Part shown: positions 17,042 to 26,978 of the stretch, piece after piece
How positions within the stretch are numbered: position 1 is the first letter of the stretch
Layout: every line of letters starts with the position of its first letter
Assembly (NCBI RefSeq): GCF_000719705.1
Contig: NZ_JOHO01000004.1
Location: 269,830-333,829 of the forward strand
DNA from: Streptomyces sp. NRRL S-350
GTDB taxonomy: Bacteria; Actinomycetota; Actinomycetes; Streptomycetales; Streptomycetaceae
Length of the DNA stretch: 64,000 bases
Direction of reading: 5' to 3'
Notes under the pieces: generated by a model
Told to the model about the DNA's origin: nothing
Database searches by the model: none
What the model saw: the letters and a program-made list of their open reading frames with translations, nothing else
Made by a program: the position numbers and the translations under genes

Positions 17042-17707
17042 ACCCGCAGCCTCACCGAAGAACTCTGGGCCTCGATCGAGCCGGTCTACGGCGAGATCCT
17101 CGCCCACCCCTTCCTCGGCGGCCTCACCGACGGCACCCTGCCGCGCGAGGCCTTCCGCCACTTCGTCGTCCAGGACTCGCACTACCTGCGCGACTACGCC
17201 CGAGCCCTCGCCGTCTGCGCCGCCAAGGCACCCGGCGAGGACGACGTCCGCGCCTTCGCCGACGACGCGGTCGGCGCGCTGGCCGCCGAACAGGGCATGC
17301 ACGCCGAGTTCCTGACCGCCTTCGGCGGCACCGCCGAACAGGCCGCCGCCGAACCGGTCCTGCCCACCACCCGGGCCTACACCAGCTACCTGCTCGCCAC
17401 CGTCTACGGCGGCTCCTTCGCCGAAGCGGTCGGCGCCGTCCTGCCCTGCTACTGGATCTACGCCCGGGTCGGCGAGGCGCTGCTCGCCCAGGGCTCCCCC
17501 GACCCGCTCTACGCCAGATGGATCGCCACCTACGGCGACGAGGCGTTCCAGTCGGTGGTGCGCCGGGTGCTCGCCCTCACCGACCGGCTCGGCGAGGAGA
17601 TCTCACCCGCCGAACGCCGCAAGGTGGTCGAGCACTTCGGCATCACCTCGCGCTACGAGTGGATGTTCTGGGACGCCGCCTGGCGCGGCGAACGCTGGCC
17701 GGTCTGA
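17039..17707 (+). CDS. tenA: TenA family thiaminase II / aminopyrimidine aminohydrolase
   Basis: A 222-residue all-helical TenA protein that salvages the pyrimidine part of degraded thiamin. It hydrolyses the aminopyrimidine to HMP, which ThiD then uses. Hallmarks: HPFLGGLTDGTLPREAFRHF, VQDSHYLRDYARALAVCAAK, the catalytic Cys137 in LPCYWIYARVG, and the C-terminal SRYEWMFWDAAW containing the active-site acidic/aromatic cluster. It lies upstream of DUF5326 and the riboswitch-controlled thiC, so the region combines de novo pyrimidine synthesis and salvage. Translation may be leaderless. Confidence 0.9.
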   Translation: MTRSLTEELWASIEPVYGEILAHPFLGGLTDGTLPREAFRHFVVQDSHYLRDYARALAVCAAKAPGEDDVRAFADDAVGALAAEQGMHAEFLTAFGGTAEQAAAEPVLPTTRAYTSYLLATVYGGSFAEAVGAVLPCYWIYARVGEALLAQGSPDPLYARWIATYGDEAFQSVVRRVLALTDRLGEEISPAERRKVVEHFGITSRYEWMFWDAAWRGERWPV

Positions 17708-17965
17708 CCGTTCCCACACCTCTCCCGGACCTCTCCCGCACTCCTCCCGGACCGCCCGTGCACCGGCCGGCGGGCGGCTTCTCAGGGCGCGCCCCGCAGA
17801 ACCGCAGGGGGTCGTCCCGGGGGTCGGGCTCCGGGTGATCTCGGGGTTCTCTCCGGGCTGTTGGCCCTCGTTCCGGCCCCCGGGCCCCCGTACGATCGAA
17901 GTATCGAAAGCAAGCGGGATGCGGCACCGGACGGCGGCCGGCCCTTGGGGAGAAGAGGAACGGAC

Positions 17966-18166
17966 ATGGCTGAGATCTGGAAGTCGCTGCCGTCGTGGGT
18001 GCGCAACATCGTCATCCCGGTGCTGGTCCTGGTACTGGCCTGGAACGTCGTCGCCTTCGTCTTCGGCATCGTCGGCGCGCTGCTGGGCATCGTGATCAAG
18101 CTGCTGGTGGTGGTCGGCATCGCCGCCGCCGTGGTGATCCTGGTGAAGAAGGCCGCCAAGAGCTGA
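17966..18166 (+). CDS. DUF5326-like small membrane protein
   Basis: A 66-residue protein with two transmembrane segments (IVIPVLVLVLAWNVVAFVFG and LLGIVIKLLVVVGIAAAVVI), an N-terminal WKSLPSWVRN amphipathic start and a Lys-rich tail. It resembles the DUF5326 family that I recall next to thiC in streptomycetes. The ATG at 17966 follows GGAGAAGAGG. Its function is unknown. It is short and strongly supported by the ribosome-binding site and the following terminator. Confidence 0.75.
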   Translation: MAEIWKSLPSWVRNIVIPVLVLVLAWNVVAFVFGIVGALLGIVIKLLVVVGIAAAVVILVKKAAKS

Positions 18167-18187
18167 CCCTCCCCGAACCGCCGTCCT

Positions 18188-18223
18188 GAGGCCCGGTCCC
18201 CCATCGAGGGGGAGCCGGGCCTC
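18188..18223 (+). terminator. Terminator after the DUF5326 gene
   Basis: GAGGCCCGG/CCGGGCCTC 9-bp stem with an inner CCCCC/GGGGG pairing, 21 bp past the stop codon. Confidence 0.8.
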
Positions 18224-18360
18224 GGCCGTTCCCGGCCGCCCGACCGGCGGTCGACCTGCGGTGACCGGGCCGCGACGGTGTCCGGCCGGGGAGACGGTCT
18301 GGACCTGCGGGGATCGGCTCGCTACGGTGTTGGGCGTCATGTGCAGGCAACACCGCCTGC

Positions 18361-20298
<1,938 letters not shown>

Positions 20299-20612
20299 CG
20301 TTCCGGCCCATCGGCGAGCCCTTTCCCGGAGGTCGGGGGAGGGCTCGTCGCTTGGACGGACTCCCGGGCGAGGGGCGCGCCGGAAGTCGGTCGTCGTTGA
20401 CCGCCCCGCTCTCGTCCTGGTCCTGACGGCCCGGGGGGACCGGCGGCGAGCTCGTCCGCAGCCGGGCGGCCGGGGCGGGGCAGGCCCATGCGCCCGCCCT
20501 CCTGGATCACGAGATCCGGTCGGCCCTCCTCGGCGCGCGACGTGGCCGGCAAGCTGACGGAGAAAAGGGTGGAGAGGGCGGCCGCCGCCTAGCCGAGGGG
20601 AGCGACGGCCGC
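20299..20612. terminator. thiC downstream region with terminator hairpin at 20315-20347
   Basis: CGAGCCCT (20315-20322) pairs with AGGGCTCG (20340-20347) 16 bp past the thiC stop codon. I see no gene or clear regulatory signal in the remaining 265 bp up to the transposase-like gene. Confidence 0.65.
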
Positions 20613-21983
20613 TCAGTTCCCGGAGGCGTCGGCCGGGCGGTCCCGTTGGGCGGGCACCCGCGGCATCGCGATGCCCTGGCCCTCGCCGGGGCGGCGGGCG
20701 GGCGGGACCATGGACCGGGCGCGCAGCGCGTCGGCTTCGGCCAGGGCCTGCGGGGACGGCGGCCGTGGTGTGTTCCGCCGGCAGGACGGGGCGTCGGTGG
20801 GCGCCGGTGCCGGGTGCCGCTCCAGTACGGCGATGGCGCTGCCGGGATCGACGACCGTCAGCCCGGCGCCGGCCGGGGCGAGCGGGCAGCGGGCGATGAC
20901 GGCTCCGGCGGGGGTGGCGATGGACAGGTGGGACTGGTCGAGGCGCCGGCGGACCTCCACCGGGGCGCCGACGAGGTGGTCCGGGACGGCGTAGAAGTTG
21001 CCGCGGAAAGGCACCAGTCCCTGGGCGGTGACGGTGCGGGCGGCTCGGACGCGGGCCGGGTAGGGCGTGGCGGGCAGTTCCCGGAGTGCTCCGGTGCCTG
21101 TCGGCGGGCCGCCGACCGCGGGGTGTGCGTCGCCGGTGCCCCCGCGCCGGGTGTCCAGGCGCGCGGTGAACCGGCCCAGGCCGTGCCAGGCGTCCTGCAG
21201 GGTGCTGTCGTCCGTCACCGCGCGCGACCAGGAGCGGAGTGCCTGGTCCAGGGACCGGCGCGTGTACGAACGGGGGTCGGTCGGAAGGCGGCACTCGACG
21301 CGCACGCCGTAGTGGCCGGCCACCTGCCCGAACGCCGGTGTCATCCGGTCGGTCCGCGGGCACCACACGGTCGGCGTCCGGCCGAACCGCCAGCACCCGG
21401 CGGTGCCGCCGAGCCGTCTCAGCACGAGGTCGACGGCTTCCACGAGGTGGGGCAGTTCCTGGTCCTCCGCCAACGCCACCGACCAACGGCTGATGCCGTT
21501 GCCGACGCCCGTGCCGGTGAGCGAGCCGAGGAGCAGGCACGCCCGGTTGCCGTAGCCCCAACTCGCCGGCGGTTCGGGAAGCCGCAGCCAGTCGAACTCG
21601 ACGGCCGTCTCGGTCCGTTCGGACTCGGGTCGGCTGTCGGCGGCCGTGGCGGCGTCCTGGCACTGCTCGCAGCGAGGCCGGGCCCGGTGTCTGCGCAGGG
21701 CCCGGGTGAAGGTCGAGTAGGCGCCCGCGTAGCCGAGGTCGACGACCTCGTCGAAGAGGATGGTCGCGGCGAGGTGGGGGTCCTCGGCGAGGCGCTGGCG
21801 GCAGTACGGCAGGAACTTGAGGAAGGCGTCCTGGGAAGAAATTCGGATGCCCGGGGTCCGCTCGCCGAGAAGGTAGGACCGCACTGTTTTCCGATCACGG
21901 CCGAGGTGTCGGGAGATCCTGATTATCGACCATCCTTGGCGATGCAGCCTAACTGCTTCCAGATATTCCTTCCGGCTGATCAA
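20613..21983 (-). CDS. IS21 family IstA-like transposase, probably inactive
   Basis: A 456-residue protein related to the actinobacterial IstA/Mu-transposase group. It has an N-terminal helix-turn-helix (LHRQGWSIIRISRHLGRDRK, then TVRSYLLGER) and an rve-like core beginning EFDWLRLPEPPASWGYGNRA. A Mu C-terminal region follows with LVPFRGNFYAVPDHLVGAPV. A TTG at 21983 with GGGAGG 5 nt upstream gives the usual ISRKEYLEAV beginning; a longer frame opens at 22055. Against the family as I remember it, the second catalytic Asp (normally WRFDRMATV) is Gly in WRFGRTPTV. The Glu block (NRKGVVEKAN) is absent, replaced by PTDPRSYTRR. Only the first Asp seems kept. No istB follows. This looks like a decaying or repurposed IS21 remnant. 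Confidence 0.75.
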   Translation of the reverse strand: MISRKEYLEAVRLHRQGWSIIRISRHLGRDRKTVRSYLLGERTPGIRISSQDAFLKFLPYCRQRLAEDPHLAATILFDEVVDLGYAGAYSTFTRALRRHRARPRCEQCQDAATAADSRPESERTETAVEFDWLRLPEPPASWGYGNRACLLLGSLTGTGVGNGISRWSVALAEDQELPHLVEAVDLVLRRLGGTAGCWRFGRTPTVWCPRTDRMTPAFGQVAGHYGVRVECRLPTDPRSYTRRSLDQALRSWSRAVTDDSTLQDAWHGLGRFTARLDTRRGGTGDAHPAVGGPPTGTGALRELPATPYPARVRAARTVTAQGLVPFRGNFYAVPDHLVGAPVEVRRRLDQSHLSIATPAGAVIARCPLAPAGAGLTVVDPGSAIAVLERHPAPAPTDAPSCRRNTPRPPSPQALAEADALRARSMVPPARRPGEGQGIAMPRVPAQRDRPADASGN

Positions 21984-22300
21984 GAAGCCTCCCAGGGTCG
22001 AATCCGGCCTGGCACAGGTGGTGCATATGTCAGGGGCAAGCTGGAAACATAGCACCCCGCAAAAAGAAGAAACGTTCCTCTTGCAATGGCTTTACGTGGG
22101 GACTTTCGGCGAGCGGTGCCGACGGTGAGTATAGGATTACCTCTGCTCCGCCTATGCCGGGGAGTTCTCCGGCCGGCGGAAAAAGATTCACCCCCCGGGC
22201 CGCTCTCCTGGGTAATTTTGTGGAGCATCTTCGATATCGAATATGGAAGGACGCCCGGATGCCGTAAAAACCGGCCCGGCCGCTTCTCGTTGATGAACCC
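21984..22300. other. AT-richer intergenic DNA beside the IstA-like gene
   Basis: 317 bp with noticeably lower GC than the flanks (for example GTAATTTTGTGGAGCATC, GATATCGAATATGG). This is typical of insertion borders or foreign DNA. I find no clear terminal inverted repeat or target duplication by eye, and no ORF with a convincing start. Confidence 0.5.
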
Positions 22301-22558
22301 GTGACTTCACCATGCCTGCCCTACGCCTCGTCGCCCCCCGTGCGGGAACCGGTCGCCCCGCTCGGCGTGTGGCTCTTCGTCCCCGACCGCCGGAACGCCG
22401 TGGGTGACGTCTCCACCGGCTACCTGTCGCGCAACGGCGAGCGCGTCGTCCTGTCGTACACCTCGCGCCCGTTGGCCGACTTCGTACGGAAGATCAGCCA
22501 GTTGGAGAGGGACTTCGCCGCGCGGATCGGCTCCCTGCTCCTCCCGGACGAATCGTGA
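22301..22558 (+). CDS. Hypothetical protein (85 aa)
   Basis: A short open frame starting GTG in TGATGAACCCGTGACTTC, encoding a soluble protein with LGVWLFVPDRRNAVGDVSTG and a C-terminal helix FVRKISQLERDFAARIGSLL. I do not recognise a family. GC3 is high, suggesting that it is coding. It lies in the accessory stretch between the IS21-like gene and a DUF2637 protein on the same strand, 88 bp upstream, so the two may form one unit. Confidence 0.5.
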   Translation: MTSPCLPYASSPPVREPVAPLGVWLFVPDRRNAVGDVSTGYLSRNGERVVLSYTSRPLADFVRKISQLERDFAARIGSLLLPDES

Positions 22559-22646
22559 CGCCGCCGGGCGCACCGAAACCCCCGGCTCGGGCCGGGGCCG
22601 GGAACCGGATCGAGCCGCAGCCGGGCGACCGCGTGGGGAGCATGCC

Positions 22647-23420
22647 GTGTACGACCGTGTGACCGGACTTCTGGGCCCGGCCGGGGACCGTGGCTACGGC
22701 GAGCCGGACGGCGAGGTGTGGGCCGCGCCCCATGACCGTCTCCGCGAGACGACCCGTCCGGCGGGCGACTGGTACGACGGCGGCTTCGCCCACGGCCTCG
22801 GCCTCGCGTTCGGCGACGCGCAGGTGTTCGGCTCCATCGCCGCATCGGTCGGCGACTGGGAGGGCGAGACGGCGTTCGTGCCGCCTCCACGGGCACCGGT
22901 CGACTCGTCCGGCTCCCCCGGGGCCGGCCGACCGGTCGGCCCGTCGGCCTCCCGGCACCGCCGACGGTCTTCTCTCCCCCAGCCGGCCTGGCCCCACCTG
23001 ATCAGCTCCGTGTTCGGCGCGCTGACGGCGGTGACGGTGACCGCGGCCTGCGTACTGGGCTGGGTGTTCTCCTACGGCCCCTTGCAGGAACTGGCGTTCT
23101 CGAGAGTGCCGCGCGGACTGTCGCAGTTGTGGCCGGTGGTCGTTTACGGACCGTGGCTCGCGGGGTGTCTGTCGGTCCTGCGCGCCGTCCAGCACGGTCG
23201 TCGGTCGTTCCACTCCTGGGTCGTGGTCGTGGTCTTCTCCGGCCTCGCGGCCGGACTGTGCGTCGCCGGCGTCCCCTGGACGCTGTCCGCCGTCGTCGTC
23301 GCCGGGCTGCCCCCGCTCACCGGCGTCGTCTCGCTCCACCAACTGGTGCGTCAACTCACCGCCGCCCGGGGCGCGTGCCGAGGTCTCGACCGTCGGGCCG
23401 GGCACCGGGCGCGCCGGTGA
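22647..23420 (+). CDS. DUF2637-type membrane protein
   Basis: A 257-residue protein. The first 120 residues are soluble and Gly/Arg/Pro-rich (YDGGFAHGLGLAFGDAQVFG). They are followed by four hydrophobic segments starting at about residue 130, with the conserved-looking blocks FSYGPLQELAFSRVPRGLSQ, LWPVVVYGPWLAGCLSVLRA and SWVVVVVFSGLAAGLC. These resemble DUF2637 (plasmid Spd-like) membrane proteins of streptomycetes, which are common on mobile elements. The GTG at 22647 follows GTGGGGAGC. Together with the IS21 remnant this suggests a small accessory island. The function is unknown. Confidence 0.6.
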   Translation: MYDRVTGLLGPAGDRGYGEPDGEVWAAPHDRLRETTRPAGDWYDGGFAHGLGLAFGDAQVFGSIAASVGDWEGETAFVPPPRAPVDSSGSPGAGRPVGPSASRHRRRSSLPQPAWPHLISSVFGALTAVTVTAACVLGWVFSYGPLQELAFSRVPRGLSQLWPVVVYGPWLAGCLSVLRAVQHGRRSFHSWVVVVVFSGLAAGLCVAGVPWTLSAVVVAGLPPLTGVVSLHQLVRQLTAARGACRGLDRRAGHRARR

Positions 23421-23570
23421 ACCGGGGCAACCGGGCGCAGGGCGACGGCCGGAGCCGAGGTCCGACGTCCGCCGGAGTCCACCGGCGGTGCGGGGCCGGG
23501 CGTCGGGGGCGGCAAGGTGCGACGACGGGGTCTTCCGCGCCGGCCCCGTCCCCTGGCCGGGGCCGACGGG

Positions 23571-23613
23571 GGTGCCGCCCCGGGTGGACCCCCGTACCTC
23601 CCGGGGCGGCACC
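23571..23613. terminator. Terminator between the DUF2637 gene and the VOC gene
   Basis: Perfect 13-bp stem (GGTGCCGCCCCGG at 23571-23583 and its complement at 23601-23613) next to the minus-strand VOC stop codon; usable from both sides. Confidence 0.8.
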
Positions 23614-23615
23614 GG

Positions 23616-24005
23616 TCACCGGGCGGTGGCGTCCTCGGGGTACCACCGGAGTTCGACGGTGTTGCCGTCCGGGTCGCTGACGTAGACGGAGGTCGCGGAG
23701 CCGCGGGCGCCGTAGCGGGAGACCGGGCCTTCGAGGACGGTGAAGGTGCCGGAGTCGATGACCTCCTGCCAGTCGAGCGGGGCCACGGTGAGGCAGATGT
23801 GGTCGACGTTGGACTCCTGCCGGGGGCGGACGACCAGGTCGATGATGGTCTCGGCGGTGATGCGGACGGACGGGAACGGGGCCTTGCCGGCGCGCCACTC
23901 GTCGACGCGGACCGGCTCCAGGCCGAGGAGGCCGGTGTAGAAGGCCAGGGACCGTTCGATGTCCGCGACGTTGAGGACCAGGTGGTCGAGGGCTACTACG
24001 CGCAT
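23616..24005 (-). CDS. VOC family (glyoxalase/dioxygenase-like) protein
   Basis: A 129-residue vicinal-oxygen-chelate fold protein with two beta-alpha-beta3 modules. Likely metal ligands are His in LDHLVLNVAD (residue 7), His in VDHICLTVAP, and Glu in DGNTVELRWYPED. The start MRVVALDHLV at 24005 follows GAAGGACC; the longer frame to 24182 has no support. It is divergent from a LysR regulator, with a 9-bp-arm palindrome in the shared promoter region, so it is the likely LysR target. The substrate is unknown; glyoxalase, extradiol dioxygenase and resistance proteins all share this fold. Confidence 0.85.
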   Translation of the reverse strand: MRVVALDHLVLNVADIERSLAFYTGLLGLEPVRVDEWRAGKAPFPSVRITAETIIDLVVRPRQESNVDHICLTVAPLDWQEVIDSGTFTVLEGPVSRYGARGSATSVYVSDPDGNTVELRWYPEDATAR

Positions 24006-24106
24006 GGCGGGTCCTTCGGGTGGGGGTGGGGGCGGTTCGGTGCGGCTGGTGGCGGGTTCCACGATCCTCCGGGCGGGGGCGGGCATCAACGGCGCATCAC
24101 CGTAGG

Positions 24107-24129
24107 ATCGTTGAGCAGGACTCAACGAT
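24107..24129. promoter_or_regulatory. LysR-type operator between VOC and LysR genes
   Basis: ATCGTTGAG-CAGGA-CTCAACGAT is a perfect palindrome with 9-bp arms. It sits 16 bp upstream of the lysR ATG and about 100 bp from the VOC start. An interrupted dyad with TTGAG/CTCAA ends matches the recognition-site style of LysR regulators and would serve autoregulation and control of the divergent gene. Confidence 0.7.
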
Positions 24130-24145
24130 AAAGGGGTGGCGCGGC

Positions 24146-25066
24146 ATGCTGGAGCGGCTGGAGACCGAGGTCTTCCTCGCACTCGCCGAGGAGTTGCACT
24201 TCGGCCGGACCGCCGAGCGCCTGCACCTGACCACCGGGCGGGTCAGCCAGGTGGTGAAGAAGCTGGAACGACGGATCGGCGGCCCGTTGTTCGAGCGCAC
24301 CAGCCGTTCGGTCCGCATCACCGCCGTGGGGCGGCAGTTGGCCGACGACCTGGCCCCGGTGGTGGAGGCGATGGCGGCGGCCCTGCAGCGGGCGGAGGAC
24401 GCCAGCCGGGGGGTCACCGGGGAGCTGCGGGTGGCGTTCCTCGGCGAGTGGACGGCGCCGGTGCTGCTCAGGGCGGCTGCGCTGTTCGCCGAGCGGCACC
24501 CCGACTGCCGGGTGGACGTGCGGGAGGTCCAGCTCTCCAACTCCCGGGCGAGCCTGGAGGACGGATCGATCGACATCCTGATCGCCTCCTACCCGTTCGA
24601 CGGGATGGCGCGCGGGCCGGTGCTGCTGACCGAGCAGCGGGTGCTCGCGGTGGCGGCCGGGCACCCGCTGGCCGGGGAGCGCTCGGTGTCGATCGAGGTG
24701 CTCGCCGACCACCCGGTGGTGCAGTACCCGGCCGCCACCTCCACGGGGTTCAAGCGCGACCGTACCCCCGACCACACCCCGTCCGGCCGCCCGGTGCCCA
24801 AGGGGCCGTCCGGCGGCACGTTCTCCGAGATGCTCAGCCTGGTCGCCATGGGCCGCGGCGTCCTGCCGGTCGGCGAGTCCTCCCGCCACTACTACCCCCG
24901 CCCGGACGTCGCGTACGTGCCGATCCGCGACGCGCCCCCGATCGAGCGCGGCCCGATCTGGCGGGAGGGGAACACGACGGCCCGGGTGCTGGCGTTCGTC
25001 CGGGCGGCGGCGGAGGTCGCCGGGGTCGGGGCACCCGGCGGGGCCGGGGTGGCCGCGGCAGGGTGA
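24146..25066 (+). CDS. LysR family transcriptional regulator
   Basis: A 306-residue LysR regulator. The N-terminal winged helix-turn-helix (1-60) reads FLALAEELHFGRTAERLHLT then RVSQVVKKLERRIGGPLFER. The effector-binding domain (about 90-295) includes GELRVAFLGEWTAPVLLRAA. The ATG at 24146 follows GGGGTGGCGCGG. It is divergent from the VOC gene over a perfect palindromic site. The C-terminus ends in a low-complexity Gly/Ala stretch. The effector is unknown. Confidence 0.9.
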   Translation: MLERLETEVFLALAEELHFGRTAERLHLTTGRVSQVVKKLERRIGGPLFERTSRSVRITAVGRQLADDLAPVVEAMAAALQRAEDASRGVTGELRVAFLGEWTAPVLLRAAALFAERHPDCRVDVREVQLSNSRASLEDGSIDILIASYPFDGMARGPVLLTEQRVLAVAAGHPLAGERSVSIEVLADHPVVQYPAATSTGFKRDRTPDHTPSGRPVPKGPSGGTFSEMLSLVAMGRGVLPVGESSRHYYPRPDVAYVPIRDAPPIERGPIWREGNTTARVLAFVRAAAEVAGVGAPGGAGVAAAG

Positions 25067-25086
25067 CAGGGGGTCGCCACGGCGGC

Positions 25087-25641
25087 TCAACCTGCCCTGC
25101 GCCGGCGGTAGTAGTGCACGGTGAGCACGGCGAGCAGCGGGCCCCAAGCGGCCAGCGGTAGGTAGCTGACCCAGAACACCAGGGTCTGCCAGCCGTGGGT
25201 GATGATCCCGCCCCGGTCGCCGCGGATGGTCAGGCCGAGGGAGAACATCACCATCGCGTAGGGGAAGACCATCAGGACCGCCGAGCCGAGCCCGGCCGGG
25301 ACGACGGCGGCGAGCACCGGGACGGGGCGGCCGCCGAGGACGGGGATCCGGCGCGGCCACACCTCGCCCCAGCGCGCGACCAGGCCGAAGCAGAGGAAGG
25401 CCAGGGCCTCGCTGACCGCGCTGAGGGTGAGGATGTACTCCCAGCCGCCGTCGAAGGAGGCCGGGGTGGCGGGGGTGGGGCGGTGGTCGAGCAGTGGCAG
25501 GCCGAAGACGAAGCCGCCGATCCGCCAGAGGCAGGAGGGCAGGACGGCCAGGGTGATCGCGTAGGCCGTCCGGACGGCCCAGCGCGGTACGCCCGGTGCG
25601 GGTGCGCCGTGCAGTCGTTCCGCCATCGTCCGTGCGCCCAT
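25087..25641 (-). CDS. Conserved actinobacterial membrane protein
   Basis: A 184-residue protein with four to five hydrophobic helices (AYAITLAVLPSCLWRIGGFV, ILTLSAVSEALAFLCFGLVA, VLAAVVPAGLGSAVLMVFPY, TLVFWVSYLPLAAWGPLLAV) and a short Arg-rich cytoplasmic tail. The ATG at 25641 follows GGGAGG, so it is preferred over the frame opening at 25725. I know similar proteins as uncharacterised streptomycete membrane proteins, and no function can be given. It converges with the LysR gene, 20 bp away. Confidence 0.7.
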   Translation of the reverse strand: MGARTMAERLHGAPAPGVPRWAVRTAYAITLAVLPSCLWRIGGFVFGLPLLDHRPTPATPASFDGGWEYILTLSAVSEALAFLCFGLVARWGEVWPRRIPVLGGRPVPVLAAVVPAGLGSAVLMVFPYAMVMFSLGLTIRGDRGGIITHGWQTLVFWVSYLPLAAWGPLLAVLTVHYYRRRRAG

Positions 25642-25809
25642 GGGTCCGCCTCCCGGCCTGGGCGGACGCCCTTCGTCCGCCGTTGCTTCGACGGTCCCGG
25701 AACGCCGGCCCGGGGGCGTCCTCACCCGGGGTGAACCGGCTCCCCCGGGCGGGGGAGGCAGGGGGGCGGCGGCGTGCCGGGGCGCCGGGGAGCGCGGGCG
25801 GGGGCCGGC

Positions 25810-26751
25810 TCAGCCGACGTCGTCCGGGCCGGTGAAGGCGGGCGGGGTGTAGCCGGGGCCGGTGAAGTCGGGGGTGGTGAAGGCGGTGGGGCGGGAGGTG
25901 CGGCCCTCGGCGCCGGTCAGGCCGTCGGGGCCGGGGCCGGGGCTGGTGAAGGAGGGGGAGGTGTAGCCGGGGCTGCTGAAGTCGGGGCTCCCGCCGGAGT
26001 GGGGCGCCTCGCCGGAGGCCGGGTCCTCGGCGGAATGCGGGTCCTCGGTGGAGTCGGTGCTGGGGCCGGAGTCGGTGCCGGGGCCGGAGCCGGTGCCTGC
26101 GCCTGCGCCGTCCACGGGCGGGAGCGCGGAGTGCAGGTAGGGGAGGAGGCCGCGTTCGCGCAGGGCGGTGCGCCATTCGGTGCGGGCGGCGGCGAGTTCG
26201 GCGGCGAGTTCCGGGTCGGTGCCGGCCGGGGCGGCGGTGCCGTCGCGTATGGCGGTGAGGAGGAGTCCGACGATGCCGATGGCCATGGCGGCGACTCCGG
26301 CGGCGAGCGCCACCCAGCCGGCGGTGACGAGGGAGCGGGCGAGGGCGAGGTCCGGGGCGGTGGCGCGCAGCAGGTAGCCGACGAGGAGCAGGAACAGGGC
26401 GGCGGCCCAGGCCAGGATCGGGGTGAGGACGGTGAGGACGGGGAGGAGGCCGGCGCCGCCGTTGGCGGAGCGCAGCTGGGTGAGCAGGCCGGGTGCGCTG
26501 GGTTCGGTGCCGGGCGGTGGTGGGGGTGTGGTGCGCAGGTTCTCGCGGAGCCGGGTGTAGTGCGCGTACTCGGCGGCGGCCGGGGCGTTGACGCCGTCGG
26601 CGTCGCGCAGGGCGCGGATGCGGAGCTGGTCGGTGGTGAGCGCGCCGCGGGCGCGCAGGGCGGTGAGGACGGTGCGGTCGCGCAGGGCTTCGGCGAGGAG
26701 GCGCTCGTACTCCGGGCGGTCCTCGGCGAGCAGTGGCGGGGGGTTGGTCAT
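25810..26751 (-). CDS. Two-TM protein with Pro/Ser/Thr-rich repeat tail, unknown function
   Basis: A 313-residue protein. The N-terminus (1-90) is helical and charged (EYERLLAEALRDRTVLTALR). Two membrane segments lie near 110-185 (LPVLTVLTPILAWAAALFLL and SLVTAGWVALAAGVAAMAIG). A tail of about 100 residues is built of short repeats of the form S/TPxFTSPG and GxGSGPGTDSGP. The tail is low-complexity and Asp-rich. I do not recognise a domain. The ATG at 26751 lies in a GGGGGTTGGTCATG context on the plus strand and is well positioned. It is followed downstream by the membrane protein at 25087-25641 on the same strand. Confidence 0.65.
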   Translation of the reverse strand: MTNPPPLLAEDRPEYERLLAEALRDRTVLTALRARGALTTDQLRIRALRDADGVNAPAAAEYAHYTRLRENLRTTPPPPPGTEPSAPGLLTQLRSANGGAGLLPVLTVLTPILAWAAALFLLLVGYLLRATAPDLALARSLVTAGWVALAAGVAAMAIGIVGLLLTAIRDGTAAPAGTDPELAAELAAARTEWRTALRERGLLPYLHSALPPVDGAGAGTGSGPGTDSGPSTDSTEDPHSAEDPASGEAPHSGGSPDFSSPGYTSPSFTSPGPGPDGLTGAEGRTSRPTAFTTPDFTGPGYTPPAFTGPDDVG

Positions 26752-26978
26752 GGGGACCCCGTTCGTGCGGACCCCGGTTCGCTCCGCCCCGGGGGCGCGG
26801 GGCCCTCAGGACGCCGAAACGGGCGCGGAGGCGGGCCGCCGGACGGGCGGCCGGGTGTGGTGTGCCTCATGGTAGGGGTGGGTGTGCCCGGGCTGACAGT
26901 CGGTTTCCGGAATTTCGCGCCCCGGGCCGCGCGCGTGCGACGGCCCGAGCGCCGGGAACAACTGTTCGTCCGCGGTTG

